Source: Bacillus sp. THAF10 (lineage in GTDB: Bacteria; Bacillota; Bacilli; Bacillales; Bacillaceae_I). From it: 64,000 bases of DNA. The stretch lies in NCBI RefSeq assembly GCF_009363695.1, contig NZ_CP045403.1, positions 2,646,001 through 2,710,000 of the forward strand, read 5' to 3'. Position 1 is the first letter of the stretch. Every line of letters starts with the position of its first letter. The notes beneath the pieces are model-generated. The model was not told the DNA's origin. It saw nothing but the letters and a program-made list of their open reading frames with translations, and made no database searches. Below are positions 55,478 to 64,000 of the stretch, one piece after another. Made by a program: the position numbers and the translations under genes.

Positions 55478-57559
55478 TTATTTTACTAGGATTCCATTTA
55501 CATTTCCAAAGATGTGGATTAAGTTGGATAGCTTTTGCATTAGCGCTAGGCGATTTGCTCTGATTTTCTCATCTTCCGCCATCACCATTGTATGCTCGAA
55601 AAATTCATCAATGGATGGCTTTAATGACGCAAGCTGCTCATAAACCTCTTGATAGTCTCCTGAGGAAGCTGCATTCTTAACCGAATCTTTCTTTGCTTGG
55701 TAACCACTAAACAATGCACGTTCTTCCTCTTGTTGAAATAACGCTTCGTCTATCTCGATTGCATCCTCCGCTTTTTTCGCGATATTACATACCCTACTAA
55801 AGGATTCGATGGTCTCTTTGAAACCAGGCTCATCCTTTTTCTCATGGAGCATTTCCGCTTTTTTGACCGCTGCACATACGTTGTCTATTGGCAGCTCAAG
55901 GATTGCATCGATTATATCATATCTAACCTGTCTGTCAGATAAGATATATTTTACTCGTAACTTAAAGAATGTCTGTAATTCTTGAAGGATTTCTTCTGTG
56001 GATTTTTTAGCGATACCCTCTTCCACAAAACGATTCACGACTAGCTCTAAGCATTGCTCAACTGAGATCGTCCATCCTTTATTCAATAAGGTTTGGATGA
56101 CTCCTGATGCCTGTCTTCTTAATGCATAAGGATCTTGTGAGCCTGTAGGTATTACACCTATCGCAAAGAAACCTGCAATTGTATCCAGTTTTTCTGCGAT
56201 ACTAAGGACAGCTCCAACGTCTGTTGATGCTGTTTGATCCTCTGCAGAACGTGGCATATAATGCTCATTGATTGCTGTTGCAACTTCTGGTTTTTCTCCT
56301 TTTGAAAGGGCATATTTTTCTCCCATTATCCCTTGAAGCTCTGGAAATTCGTATACCATGTGAGAGACAAGGTCGAATTTATAAATAGCCGAAGCTCTCT
56401 CTAAATGCGCACGACTTTGTTCATTTAATTGCAATTGTTCAGCAAGGTCAGCTGCGATAGCTCCAACACGTTTTACTTTATTACCGGTTGTACCAATCTC
56501 TTCATGGAAAACAATTTTGTCGAGTTTCTTGACTGCCTCATCAATAACAAGTTTCTCATCTTCTTTAGAGAAGAACGCTGCATCTGATAGTCTTGCTCGC
56601 AGTACTTTTTCGTTTCCTTTTGCTACTGTATCTAAATTCTCGTGATTACCATTCCGTACAGTGACAAAGTAAGGAAGAAGCTTTCCGTCTTTTGCTTTCA
56701 CAGGAAAATATCGTTGATGTTCTTTCATAGAGGTAATTAACACTTCTTCAGGTAAGGATAAAAATTCTTCCTCATATTTTCCAAACAATGCGGTTGGATA
56801 TTCCACAAGGTTGTTAACTTCCTCTAAGAGATCTTCGTCAATGGGGATATGCCAACCATTTTCCTCACTCAAGTTCGCAAGCTGTTGAGCTATGGCCTCT
56901 TTTCGTTCTACTGGGTTTACGATAACATATTCGGAAAGAAGAGCTTTCTCATAGTCAGTAGCTGTCGCGAGTTCTATTTTCCCACCAAGGAAACGATGAC
57001 CTATGGATAGACGGTCTGCTTTCACTTTCGAGATTTCTACTGAGATAATCTCTTCGCCAAACAAAGCAACAAGCCATTTAATAGGACGTACATATTTTAA
57101 CTCTTCATCGGCCCAGCGCATATTTTTTGGAAAGTGAAGGCTAGTTGCGACAGTAGAGATTTCACTTAGTAGCTCTTTCGTTTCTTTTCCTGTTACATGC
57201 TTTTTCACATGTGCATACTCCACACCATTTATTTCTTTAAAATAAACATCCTCTACCGTAAGCCCTTGGCCTCTTGTAAATCCTTGAGCAGCCTTTGACC
57301 ATGATCCATCTTCTGTGATTGCTACTTTCTTTGCAGGTCCTTTTGCTTCTAGGGTCACGTCTTCTTGTTTTTCTGCCAATCCTTCTACTAAAAGGGCAAG
57401 TCTTCTTGGTGTAGAGTACATGTGGATATTGTCATATGACAGCTGATTTTCTTGTAGCCAAGCACTGACCTTCTCTTTTAATTGATTCATGGAGTTCGTT
57501 ACAAATCTTGCTGGCATTTCTTCTAATCCTATTTCAAATAGAAAGTCGCGCTTATTCAT
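55478..57559 (-). CDS. glyS: Glycyl-tRNA synthetase beta subunit
   Basis: This is the tRNA-recognising subunit of the bacterial alpha2beta2 enzyme. The N-terminal [15 protein letters not shown] is the family signature, an HD-like domain is in the middle, and an anticodon-binding DALR-like region is at the end. Length 693 is normal. The start overlaps glyQ by 8 bases, so translation is coupled. No defect seen. Confidence 0.97.
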   Translation of the reverse strand: MNKRDFLFEIGLEEMPARFVTNSMNQLKEKVSAWLQENQLSYDNIHMYSTPRRLALLVEGLAEKQEDVTLEAKGPAKKVAITEDGSWSKAAQGFTRGQGLTVEDVYFKEINGVEYAHVKKHVTGKETKELLSEISTVATSLHFPKNMRWADEELKYVRPIKWLVALFGEEIISVEISKVKADRLSIGHRFLGGKIELATATDYEKALLSEYVIVNPVERKEAIAQQLANLSEENGWHIPIDEDLLEEVNNLVEYPTALFGKYEEEFLSLPEEVLITSMKEHQRYFPVKAKDGKLLPYFVTVRNGNHENLDTVAKGNEKVLRARLSDAAFFSKEDEKLVIDEAVKKLDKIVFHEEIGTTGNKVKRVGAIAADLAEQLQLNEQSRAHLERASAIYKFDLVSHMVYEFPELQGIMGEKYALSKGEKPEVATAINEHYMPRSAEDQTASTDVGAVLSIAEKLDTIAGFFAIGVIPTGSQDPYALRRQASGVIQTLLNKGWTISVEQCLELVVNRFVEEGIAKKSTEEILQELQTFFKLRVKYILSDRQVRYDIIDAILELPIDNVCAAVKKAEMLHEKKDEPGFKETIESFSRVCNIAKKAEDAIEIDEALFQQEEERALFSGYQAKKDSVKNAASSGDYQEVYEQLASLKPSIDEFFEHTMVMAEDEKIRANRLALMQKLSNLIHIFGNVNGILVK

Positions 57560-58439
57560 GTGAATTCTCCTCCTTTTTCAAAATAGGGAATCCTAGTTTT
57601 TCTCTTTCTTCATAGAAGGTTCTTGCAACCTTCCTCGCCAAATTACGCACACGACCAATATAGCCTGTTCTTTCAGTAACAGATATTGCTCCTCTTGCGT
57701 CTAGCTGGTTGAACGTGTGTGAGCATTTTAATACATAGTCATAGGCAGGATGGACAAGTCCATGTTCCATTTGACGGTGTGCTTCTTTTTCATAGATATC
57801 AAAGAGGGTAAACAGCATTTCTGGATCGGACGTTTCAAACGTATATTTCGAATGCTCTACTTCAGGTTGATAGAAGATATCTCTGTATTTGAAGCCCTCT
57901 GTCCACTCTAAGTCAAAAACATTTTCTTTGTCTTGAATGTAGGAAGCTAGTCGTTCCATTCCATACGTTATTTCAACAGATACCGGTTTACATTCCAGTC
58001 CTCCCACTTGTTGGAAATAAGTGAATTGAGTGATTTCCATTCCATCAAGCCACACTTCCCATCCTAAGCCGGATGCCCCGAGTGTTGGTGCTTCCCAGTT
58101 GTCTTCTACAAAGCGAATATCATGTTTTAACGGGTCAATTCCTAATTTCACTAAAGATTCTAAGTATAACTCTTGGATATTATCAGGAGAAGGTTTCATA
58201 ATAACTTGGAATTGATGGTGCTGAAAAAGTCTGTTAGGATTCTCTCCATATCTACCATCAACTGGTCTTCTGGATGGCTCTACATATGCGACATTCCAAG
58301 GCTCAGGACCGATACTTCTAAGAAATGTGTAAGGACTCATGGTCCCTGCACCTTTTTCCACATCATAGGCTTGCATGAGAATACAGCCTTGCTCTGACCA
58401 ATGTTGTTGTAGGGTTAATATCATGTTTTGAATATTCAT
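57552..58439 (-). CDS. glyQ: Glycyl-tRNA synthetase alpha subunit
   Basis: The catalytic class II subunit has motif 1 (QPYD variant [15 protein letters not shown]), motif 2 ([18 protein letters not shown] [14 protein letters not shown]) and motif 3 with RGAISVTER. Length 295. GAAGGTG precedes the ATG. The gene is controlled by the glycine T box upstream, so expression rises when uncharged tRNA-Gly accumulates. Confidence 0.97.
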   Translation of the reverse strand: MNIQNMILTLQQHWSEQGCILMQAYDVEKGAGTMSPYTFLRSIGPEPWNVAYVEPSRRPVDGRYGENPNRLFQHHQFQVIMKPSPDNIQELYLESLVKLGIDPLKHDIRFVEDNWEAPTLGASGLGWEVWLDGMEITQFTYFQQVGGLECKPVSVEITYGMERLASYIQDKENVFDLEWTEGFKYRDIFYQPEVEHSKYTFETSDPEMLFTLFDIYEKEAHRQMEHGLVHPAYDYVLKCSHTFNQLDARGAISVTERTGYIGRVRNLARKVARTFYEEREKLGFPILKKEENSHE

Positions 58440-58477
58440 TCTGGCACACCTTCCTTTTCATTTTTGTGTTGGCCGAA

Positions 58478-58712
58478 ACAAAAAAGAAGAATCCCTTGTC
58501 TCTATGCCAACTCTTTTTGTTAGCATAGGGACGAGAGATTCTCCCGCGGTTCCACCCTATTTGTAGAAGTGAAACCACTTCTACCACTTTGACCGTTTTG
58601 CTCAGGAACGCCTTCCTTATCGCCCATATTTCCTGGCTCGCACTATCCCAGGTTCGCTTGAATCGGGTTGTGATAAGTACTCTTTTCCTTCAACGCAAAC
58701 TTTATGAATGTA
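58478..58712 (-). promoter_or_regulatory. Glycine T-box leader of glyQS
   Basis: The minus-strand leader contains the T-box core AGGGTGGAACCGCG (58544-58557), which pairs with the tRNA acceptor end. The specifier is GGC (glycine) at 58610-58612 within GGAAGGCGTTCC, like the known glyQS leaders. The terminator stem (58486-58543), pairing around AGAATCCC and GAGATTCT, competes with the antiterminator. Uncharged tRNA-Gly lets transcription continue. Confidence 0.93.
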
Positions 58713-58718
58713 ATTTGG

Positions 58719-58747
58719 ATATTATATGATTTTTTGAGCAAAGTCAA
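58719..58747 (-). promoter_or_regulatory. Promoter of the glyQS T-box transcript
   Basis: The -35 TTGACT (58742-58747) and -10 TAATAT (58719-58724) are 17 bases apart. The -35 overlaps the recO stop codon (58744-58746). Confidence 0.75.
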
Positions 58748-59508
58748 TTTTTTTTATCGAAATTTGCCTTCATGGTTCCTATCTGATTTAGAAAACGTTT
58801 TGATTTTAACATAATGCCTGAATAAGCCTCATAATATTCATCTAAAACAAAACGAATTTCTTTTCTTGTTTCTTCTTTGAGAGAGATATTGCCGATACGA
58901 CTTAAATCATAATAATAAAATGCTCGAAGGATCTTTAGCGTTGCAGGACTTATTTTTATAAGATGTGGATCCTTATGAAAGCATTGATTGCAAAGGAAGC
59001 CACCCTCTTTAATGGAAAATGCAAAGCTTCCCTCCGTTGCCCCGCAGGACGCACAGCAATTAAGCTGAGGCGTTATTCCAAGTCGATCACACATCTTCAA
59101 TTCAAAAATAAACAAAAGAATTTCCGGATCAAAGCCTTCGTCTATGTAATGGAGGGTTTGATACAAAAGCTCATACAAAGCGCTATTCTTATTGCCTTCC
59201 TCTGTTACTCTGTCCATTAGTTCCACCACATAAGAAGCATAAGCGGTAAGAAAAATATCTTCTCGAATCGATCGCATCGATTCCAAAATTTCACCTTGCT
59301 GAAGACTTCCTAACCCACGACCCTTTTGAAAAACGAATGTTGCATGTGAAAAAAGCTGTGAAACCGCAGTAAATCGACTGCTCGGTTTTGTAGCACCTCT
59401 AGCCATTACTCCTACCTTCCCGAGTTCTTTTGAGTAGATGGTGAGTATTTTATTACTTTCTCCATATGCATTCGTACGAATGACTATCCCTTCACATTTG
59501 TGTAGCAA
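58744..59508 (-). CDS. recO: DNA repair protein RecO
   Basis: RecO loads RecA at gaps with RecR. The N-terminal OB fold begins MLHKCEGIVIRTNAYGESNK, and the zinc-binding cysteines are CCASC and CNQC (about 150-180). The TTG at 59506-59508 has GGAG and GGAAG within ten bases and gives 254 residues, the usual length. The frame is open 18 codons upstream without the right sequence. A terminator separates it from yqzL. Confidence 0.93.
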   Translation of the reverse strand: MLHKCEGIVIRTNAYGESNKILTIYSKELGKVGVMARGATKPSSRFTAVSQLFSHATFVFQKGRGLGSLQQGEILESMRSIREDIFLTAYASYVVELMDRVTEEGNKNSALYELLYQTLHYIDEGFDPEILLFIFELKMCDRLGITPQLNCCASCGATEGSFAFSIKEGGFLCNQCFHKDPHLIKISPATLKILRAFYYYDLSRIGNISLKEETRKEIRFVLDEYYEAYSGIMLKSKRFLNQIGTMKANFDKKN

Positions 59509-59586
59509 CTTTCTTCCACTCCAATCAATCGAACTTCCTAAGGGCAGAAGTTGGTATACCATTTATTTTAAAGTGATATAAATCAA

Positions 59587-59617
59587 AAGGCAATCTACAG
59601 TCTGCGTAGATTGCCTT
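59587..59617 (-). terminator. Intrinsic terminator between yqzL and recO
   Basis: A perfect 12-bp stem (59587-59598 with 59606-59617) with a 7-nt loop is followed by TTTT on the minus strand. recO then needs read-through or its own promoter. Confidence 0.85.
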
Positions 59618-59639
59618 AGAAGCCATCAGTCATCGTTTA

Positions 59640-59780
59640 TTATGAAATTGGTAAGTCACGAGTTGCTAGCTCTTCAGTTTGTTCGGGTAACTCCACAAAA
59701 TCCTTTTCAAGCTCTTTAAAAAGAAGATAGGTATCAATATTACCTGTTTCTTTGAATACTTTCCAGGTAAAATCCAACAT
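59640..59780 (-). CDS. yqzL: YqzL family small protein
   Basis: The 46-residue protein begins MLDFTWKVFKETGNIDTYLL and matches YqzL, always encoded between era and recO in bacilli. AAAGGGTGGGA precedes the ATG at 59778-59780; the frame is open a further 29 codons. Function unknown. Confidence 0.87.
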   Translation of the reverse strand: MLDFTWKVFKETGNIDTYLLFKELEKDFVELPEQTEELATRDLPIS

Positions 59781-59928
59781 TGTAAATCCCACCCTTTCTG
59801 TTATAAAGACCAGCATGCTTATTCCAATTCCTATATGACTATGATGACCTTTGATGGGCCAAAACATGTTAGATAAATTTTGTAAATTTATACTACATCT
59901 CAGCTAGCTTACGCTCGTCTTTTTTGTA

Positions 59929-61276
<1,348 letters not shown>

Positions 61277-61346
61277 TTACTTATATTTTACCTTATTTTC
61301 GAGAGTAAATCACGTTAAAATTAAATAAAAATTTAAAATTTTCAAT

Positions 61347-61745
61347 TTATTTAAAAATATTCAGTAAGTACGGGCTAAATAAGATTACACCAATTATAAA
61401 AGAGATACAAGCGAAAACCAAGGCAGCTGATGCTGCTACATCTTTGGCAATCTTTGCTAACGGGTGATATTCCTTTGTTACTAAATCCACCACATTTTCA
61501 ATGGCAGTATTAAAGATTTCTATGACAACCATCATTCCAATGACGAGGAAAACGATCGCCCATTCGGTTGTGGTTATTTGAAAGAATAAAGATAACAGGA
61601 TAACCAAAAAAGCAATGCATATATGAATTTTTATATTTCGTTCCGTTTTAATAACATGTTGAAGGCCTTCTAATGCAAATTGAAAACTCTTACCAAAAGA
61701 GCCACGGAAACTTTTCGGTTTAGGATCTTTGGAGTCCATAGTCAT
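61347..61745 (-). CDS. dgkA: Undecaprenol / diacylglycerol kinase family protein
   Basis: The 132-residue membrane enzyme has three helices and the signature [28 protein letters not shown] with the catalytic Glu. In Gram-positives it phosphorylates undecaprenol, recycling the cell-wall lipid. AAAGGA precedes the ATG, which lies inside the end of ybeY (26-base overlap), giving coupled translation. Confidence 0.92.
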   Translation of the reverse strand: MTMDSKDPKPKSFRGSFGKSFQFALEGLQHVIKTERNIKIHICIAFLVILLSLFFQITTTEWAIVFLVIGMMVVIEIFNTAIENVVDLVTKEYHPLAKIAKDVAASAALVFACISFIIGVILFSPYLLNIFK

Positions 61746-62202
61746 TTAAAATTTCCTTTTGTTTATCAAACATTTCTTTTTCATCGCTTTCATTTTCATG
61801 GTCATATCCTAACAAATGTAAGAGTCCATGAAGGGCTAAGAAGCCTAATTCTCTTTTTAAAGAATGGCCATATTCCGATGCCTGCTCTTCTGCTTTTGGA
61901 ACAGAAATAATGATATCTCCTAGCATGCGCGGGGCACCTTGCTCATTTTCATAAGTGATCTCTAACTCCCCTTCGCCTAATTCTTCCATCGCAAAGGAAA
62001 TGACATCTGTTGGTTTATCTTTATCTCTGTAGTCTCGATTTATTTCCTGTATTCTATGATTGTCCACAAAGGTAACAGAAACCTCTGCCCCACTTTGTAC
62101 TCCTTCTTTTTCCGCTGCAAAAAGGAGAAGCTTTTCCACATCTTGCATTTGTTCCTCAACTAATGTGGACGTTTCATCATGCATATCAATTTGGATCATC
62201 AT
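61720..62202 (-). CDS. ybeY: Endoribonuclease YbeY (rRNA maturation)
   Basis: The protein needed for 16S rRNA processing has the zinc motif [11 protein letters not shown] (H3XH5XH). Length 160 is normal. The start overlaps pgpH by 4 bases. Order pgpH-ybeY-dgkA-cdd-era is the conserved one. Confidence 0.96.
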   Translation of the reverse strand: MMIQIDMHDETSTLVEEQMQDVEKLLLFAAEKEGVQSGAEVSVTFVDNHRIQEINRDYRDKDKPTDVISFAMEELGEGELEITYENEQGAPRMLGDIIISVPKAEEQASEYGHSLKRELGFLALHGLLHLLGYDHENESDEKEMFDKQKEILNDYGLQRS

Positions 62203-64000
62203 TCTTCATCTCCTTTTGGGTATTCTATTCTAGAGTGGAAGATGCCTTGCAGAGTTTCACAGAAAGACTTTCCAATTTCCTCTAATTCCTTGAAGGTTAA
62301 AGAGCAATCACTATATTGACCATCCTGAAGACGATCTTTAATAATAGCTTTTACAATACTTTCAATTTTATCGGGAGTTGGGTTATTTAATGACCTTACC
62401 GCTGCTTCAATGCTGTCAGCTGTACCGACAATGGCAGCCTCTTTTGATGATGCCTTTGGTCCAGGATAGCGATATTCCTCTTCTGATACATTCTCATTTT
62501 GTTCCTTTGCCTTATGATAGAAGTATTTCAAAAGAGTCGTTCCATGATGTTGTGCAGCAATATCGACTATTTCCTTTGGCATATGGTGATCTCTTAATAA
62601 TTGCGCACCATCTGTTGCGTGGGCAATGATAATATTTTTACTTGTTTGAGGTGGGAGCTTATCATGTGGGTTTACTTGTCCCATTTGATTTTCAATAAAA
62701 TAATTCGGTCGCTTTGTCTTCCCGATATCATGGTAATAAGAAGCCACACGAGCTAGTAGACCATTTGCCCCTACTGCTTCACAAGCAGATTCTGATAGGT
62801 TTGCAACCATTACACTATGATGATATGTACCAGGTGTTTCCATCAAAATCTTTCTAAGTAACGGATGATTTGGGTTAGAAAGCTCTAAAAGCTTCATCGT
62901 TGAAAGCATGCCAAACCCTACTTCAAAAAACGGCAGGATTCCTATGGTAAGGACGGCAGAAACTACCCCTGAACCAACAGCCATTGTTCCATTGACTCCA
63001 AGCTCCATAAGTTCCGTCATACCTGAGAGGTCTTTATTGGTTAGTAGAACCATAGCAACAACTGTTATTACGTTTATTAATGATACGAATAAGCCTGTTT
63101 GCAGAATCGTCAAACGGCGATTATGTTGATTTAAAAACAATACAGATGCTACTGCTGAGATAATTAAATACGTTCCAACAGAATAATTCATCGCACCAGG
63201 TACAAGGTTAAAAATAAAGCTGCCACAGATACCGAATATAATGCTCGATAAAATCGCAATTCTATCATTAATCAGCATCTTAATAAGCATAGCTCCCATG
63301 GCAACAGGTGCAATATAGCCTATTTCTGTTGTATTTAATGATTGAAAAAGACTGAATACCTTCATGAGGATGAGGGTAATGCTAAAAATTAGAAGGTACA
63401 TCGTCAGATAGGTATTCTTACTGTGAATGCTGATATCTACTTTTCTAAAGAGATATTCAATCGCAACGACCATTATAGAAATGATGATACCTAGACCTAT
63501 AAATGGGGAAACACTAGACTGATCTCCAAAACCAGCTGTATTTAATAATCTAATCGTGTCACGGTCAATGTATTGCCCTGCTTTTACGATTGTATCTCCT
63601 TGTGATATTCTCACTGGTTCAACAGCATCCATTGCCTCCTGTCTCTTCACCTGAGTCAAGGCTGGATCATAGATGACATTATTGATTACGGCAATACTAG
63701 ATAAATTGATAATAACACTAGGTATGTTACCTGATTGAGAGAGTTCCGTTCTCACGCTATTTCTGGCTTCTGTAAGGTGCTCTTCAATTTGAATATCTCT
63801 AGACATGGCATTGGCAATTGCTGTAATCGATGCATTTTCAAACTGCCTAAGCTCTGCAGACTTGAAGTTTAGCAGAAATAAAATATTATCATCCGTCAGT
63901 GCTTCCTTCCATTTAACAGGAAGTTGATCACCTAAGTTATCTTTGAACAACTTGAGTAGTTCTTTGTCTGATATTTTTACTGGTTCAGCAGCAGGTTCAG
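62199..64000 (-). CDS. pgpH: Cyclic-di-AMP phosphodiesterase PgpH (7TM-HD), N-terminus outside window
   Basis: The C-terminal 600 residues are visible; the frame stays open to position 64000 without a start, so the beginning lies outside. The extracellular 7TMR-HDED domain is at the beginning, seven helices follow (about residues 150-340 of the visible part), and the HD domain has [13 protein letters not shown] and [14 protein letters not shown] with the catalytic His-Asp. It breaks down c-di-AMP to pApA. Confidence 0.94.
   Translation of the reverse strand, partial: EPAAEPVKISDKELLKLFKDNLGDQLPVKWKEALTDDNILFLLNFKSAELRQFENASITAIANAMSRDIQIEEHLTEARNSVRTELSQSGNIPSVIINLSSIAVINNVIYDPALTQVKRQEAMDAVEPVRISQGDTIVKAGQYIDRDTIRLLNTAGFGDQSSVSPFIGLGIIISIMVVAIEYLFRKVDISIHSKNTYLTMYLLIFSITLILMKVFSLFQSLNTTEIGYIAPVAMGAMLIKMLINDRIAILSSIIFGICGSFIFNLVPGAMNYSVGTYLIISAVASVLFLNQHNRRLTILQTGLFVSLINVITVVAMVLLTNKDLSGMTELMELGVNGTMAVGSGVVSAVLTIGILPFFEVGFGMLSTMKLLELSNPNHPLLRKILMETPGTYHHSVMVANLSESACEAVGANGLLARVASYYHDIGKTKRPNYFIENQMGQVNPHDKLPPQTSKNIIIAHATDGAQLLRDHHMPKEIVDIAAQHHGTTLLKYFYHKAKEQNENVSEEEYRYPGPKASSKEAAIVGTADSIEAAVRSLNNPTPDKIESIVKAIIKDRLQDGQYSDCSLTFKELEEIGKSFCETLQGIFHSRIEYPKGDEE

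Overview
The window is chromosomal DNA from an endospore-forming, low-GC Firmicute of the family Bacillaceae. The evidence is gene content and order: from right to left, pgpH-ybeY-dgkA-cdd-era-yqzL-recO-(T box)glyQ-glyS-ccpN-yqfL-yqxD-dnaG-sigA-cccA-trmK-yqfO | ispH-yqfQ | cshB-nfo | yqfT-(znu/zur)-yqfW-yqfX-ispG-yqfZ-yqgC-sodA-yqgE-pbpA-pst-rpmG-yqgN-yqgO-gluP-yqgQ-glcK-yqgS. This is the Bacillus subtilis yqf/yqg neighbourhood, nearly colinear. Spore genes (spoVAF, yqfQ) support spore formation. I cannot name the species. No rRNA, tRNA, CRISPR array, insertion sequence or prophage was seen.

Layout. 1-8.7 kb: yqgS (cut by the edge), glcK-yqgQ, spoVAF, the rhomboid protease gluP, a chemoreceptor, yqgO, a DUF92 protein and yqgN. 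8.8-12.7 kb: rpmG (cysteine-poor L33), a sugar-nucleotidyltransferase with a GT4 glycosyltransferase, and an overlapping pair of cell-envelope-like small genes. 12.7-17.8 kb: an arsenic operon, arsR-arsB-arsC-arsD-arsA, followed by a dual-specificity phosphatase and a HesB/IscA-like gene with one in-frame UGA. 17.9-19.8 kb: a small catabolite-controlled ORF and a SulP transporter. 20-27 kb: phosphate regulon (pstS-C-A-B-phoU) with a four-repeat PhoP box, and pbpA. 27-33 kb: MFS transporter, sodA, a stand-alone 6-phosphofructokinase, yqgC and a Na/Pi cotransporter. 33-45 kb: isoprenoid genes ispG and ispH, the Zur-controlled zinc transporter operon, an orphan sporulation-type histidine kinase, nfo, cshB and the glycine-rich yqfQ. 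45-64 kb: the macromolecular-synthesis core (yqfO, trmK, cccA, sigA, dnaG, ccpN-yqfL, glyQS, recO, era, cdd, dgkA, ybeY, pgpH), interrupted by an acyl-CoA dehydrogenase.

The accessory material relative to B. subtilis is concentrated in 9-20 kb. The most notable observation is at 12712-12999: the last gene of the arsenic operon has UGA at the position where HesB-like proteins carry a catalytic Cys/Sec. A 7-bp stem with a 5-nt loop (G at loop position 2) begins 18 nt after that UGA, so the apical loop lies 25 nt from it, which fits a bacterial SECIS. The alternative is a nonsense mutation, and only the presence or absence of selABC elsewhere in the genome can settle it. Other notable items are: an apparent non-AUG start of ccpN; a CcpA-type operator on the start site of a 50-codon gene; and a GC-rich dispersed repeat of about 125 bp with terminal inverted repeats, in several full and partial copies.

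Regulation visible in the sequence: ArsR operator repeats with 16-bp periodicity, a PhoP box before pstS, a Zur box before znuC, a glycine T box before glyQS, a candidate cre site and many intrinsic terminators.
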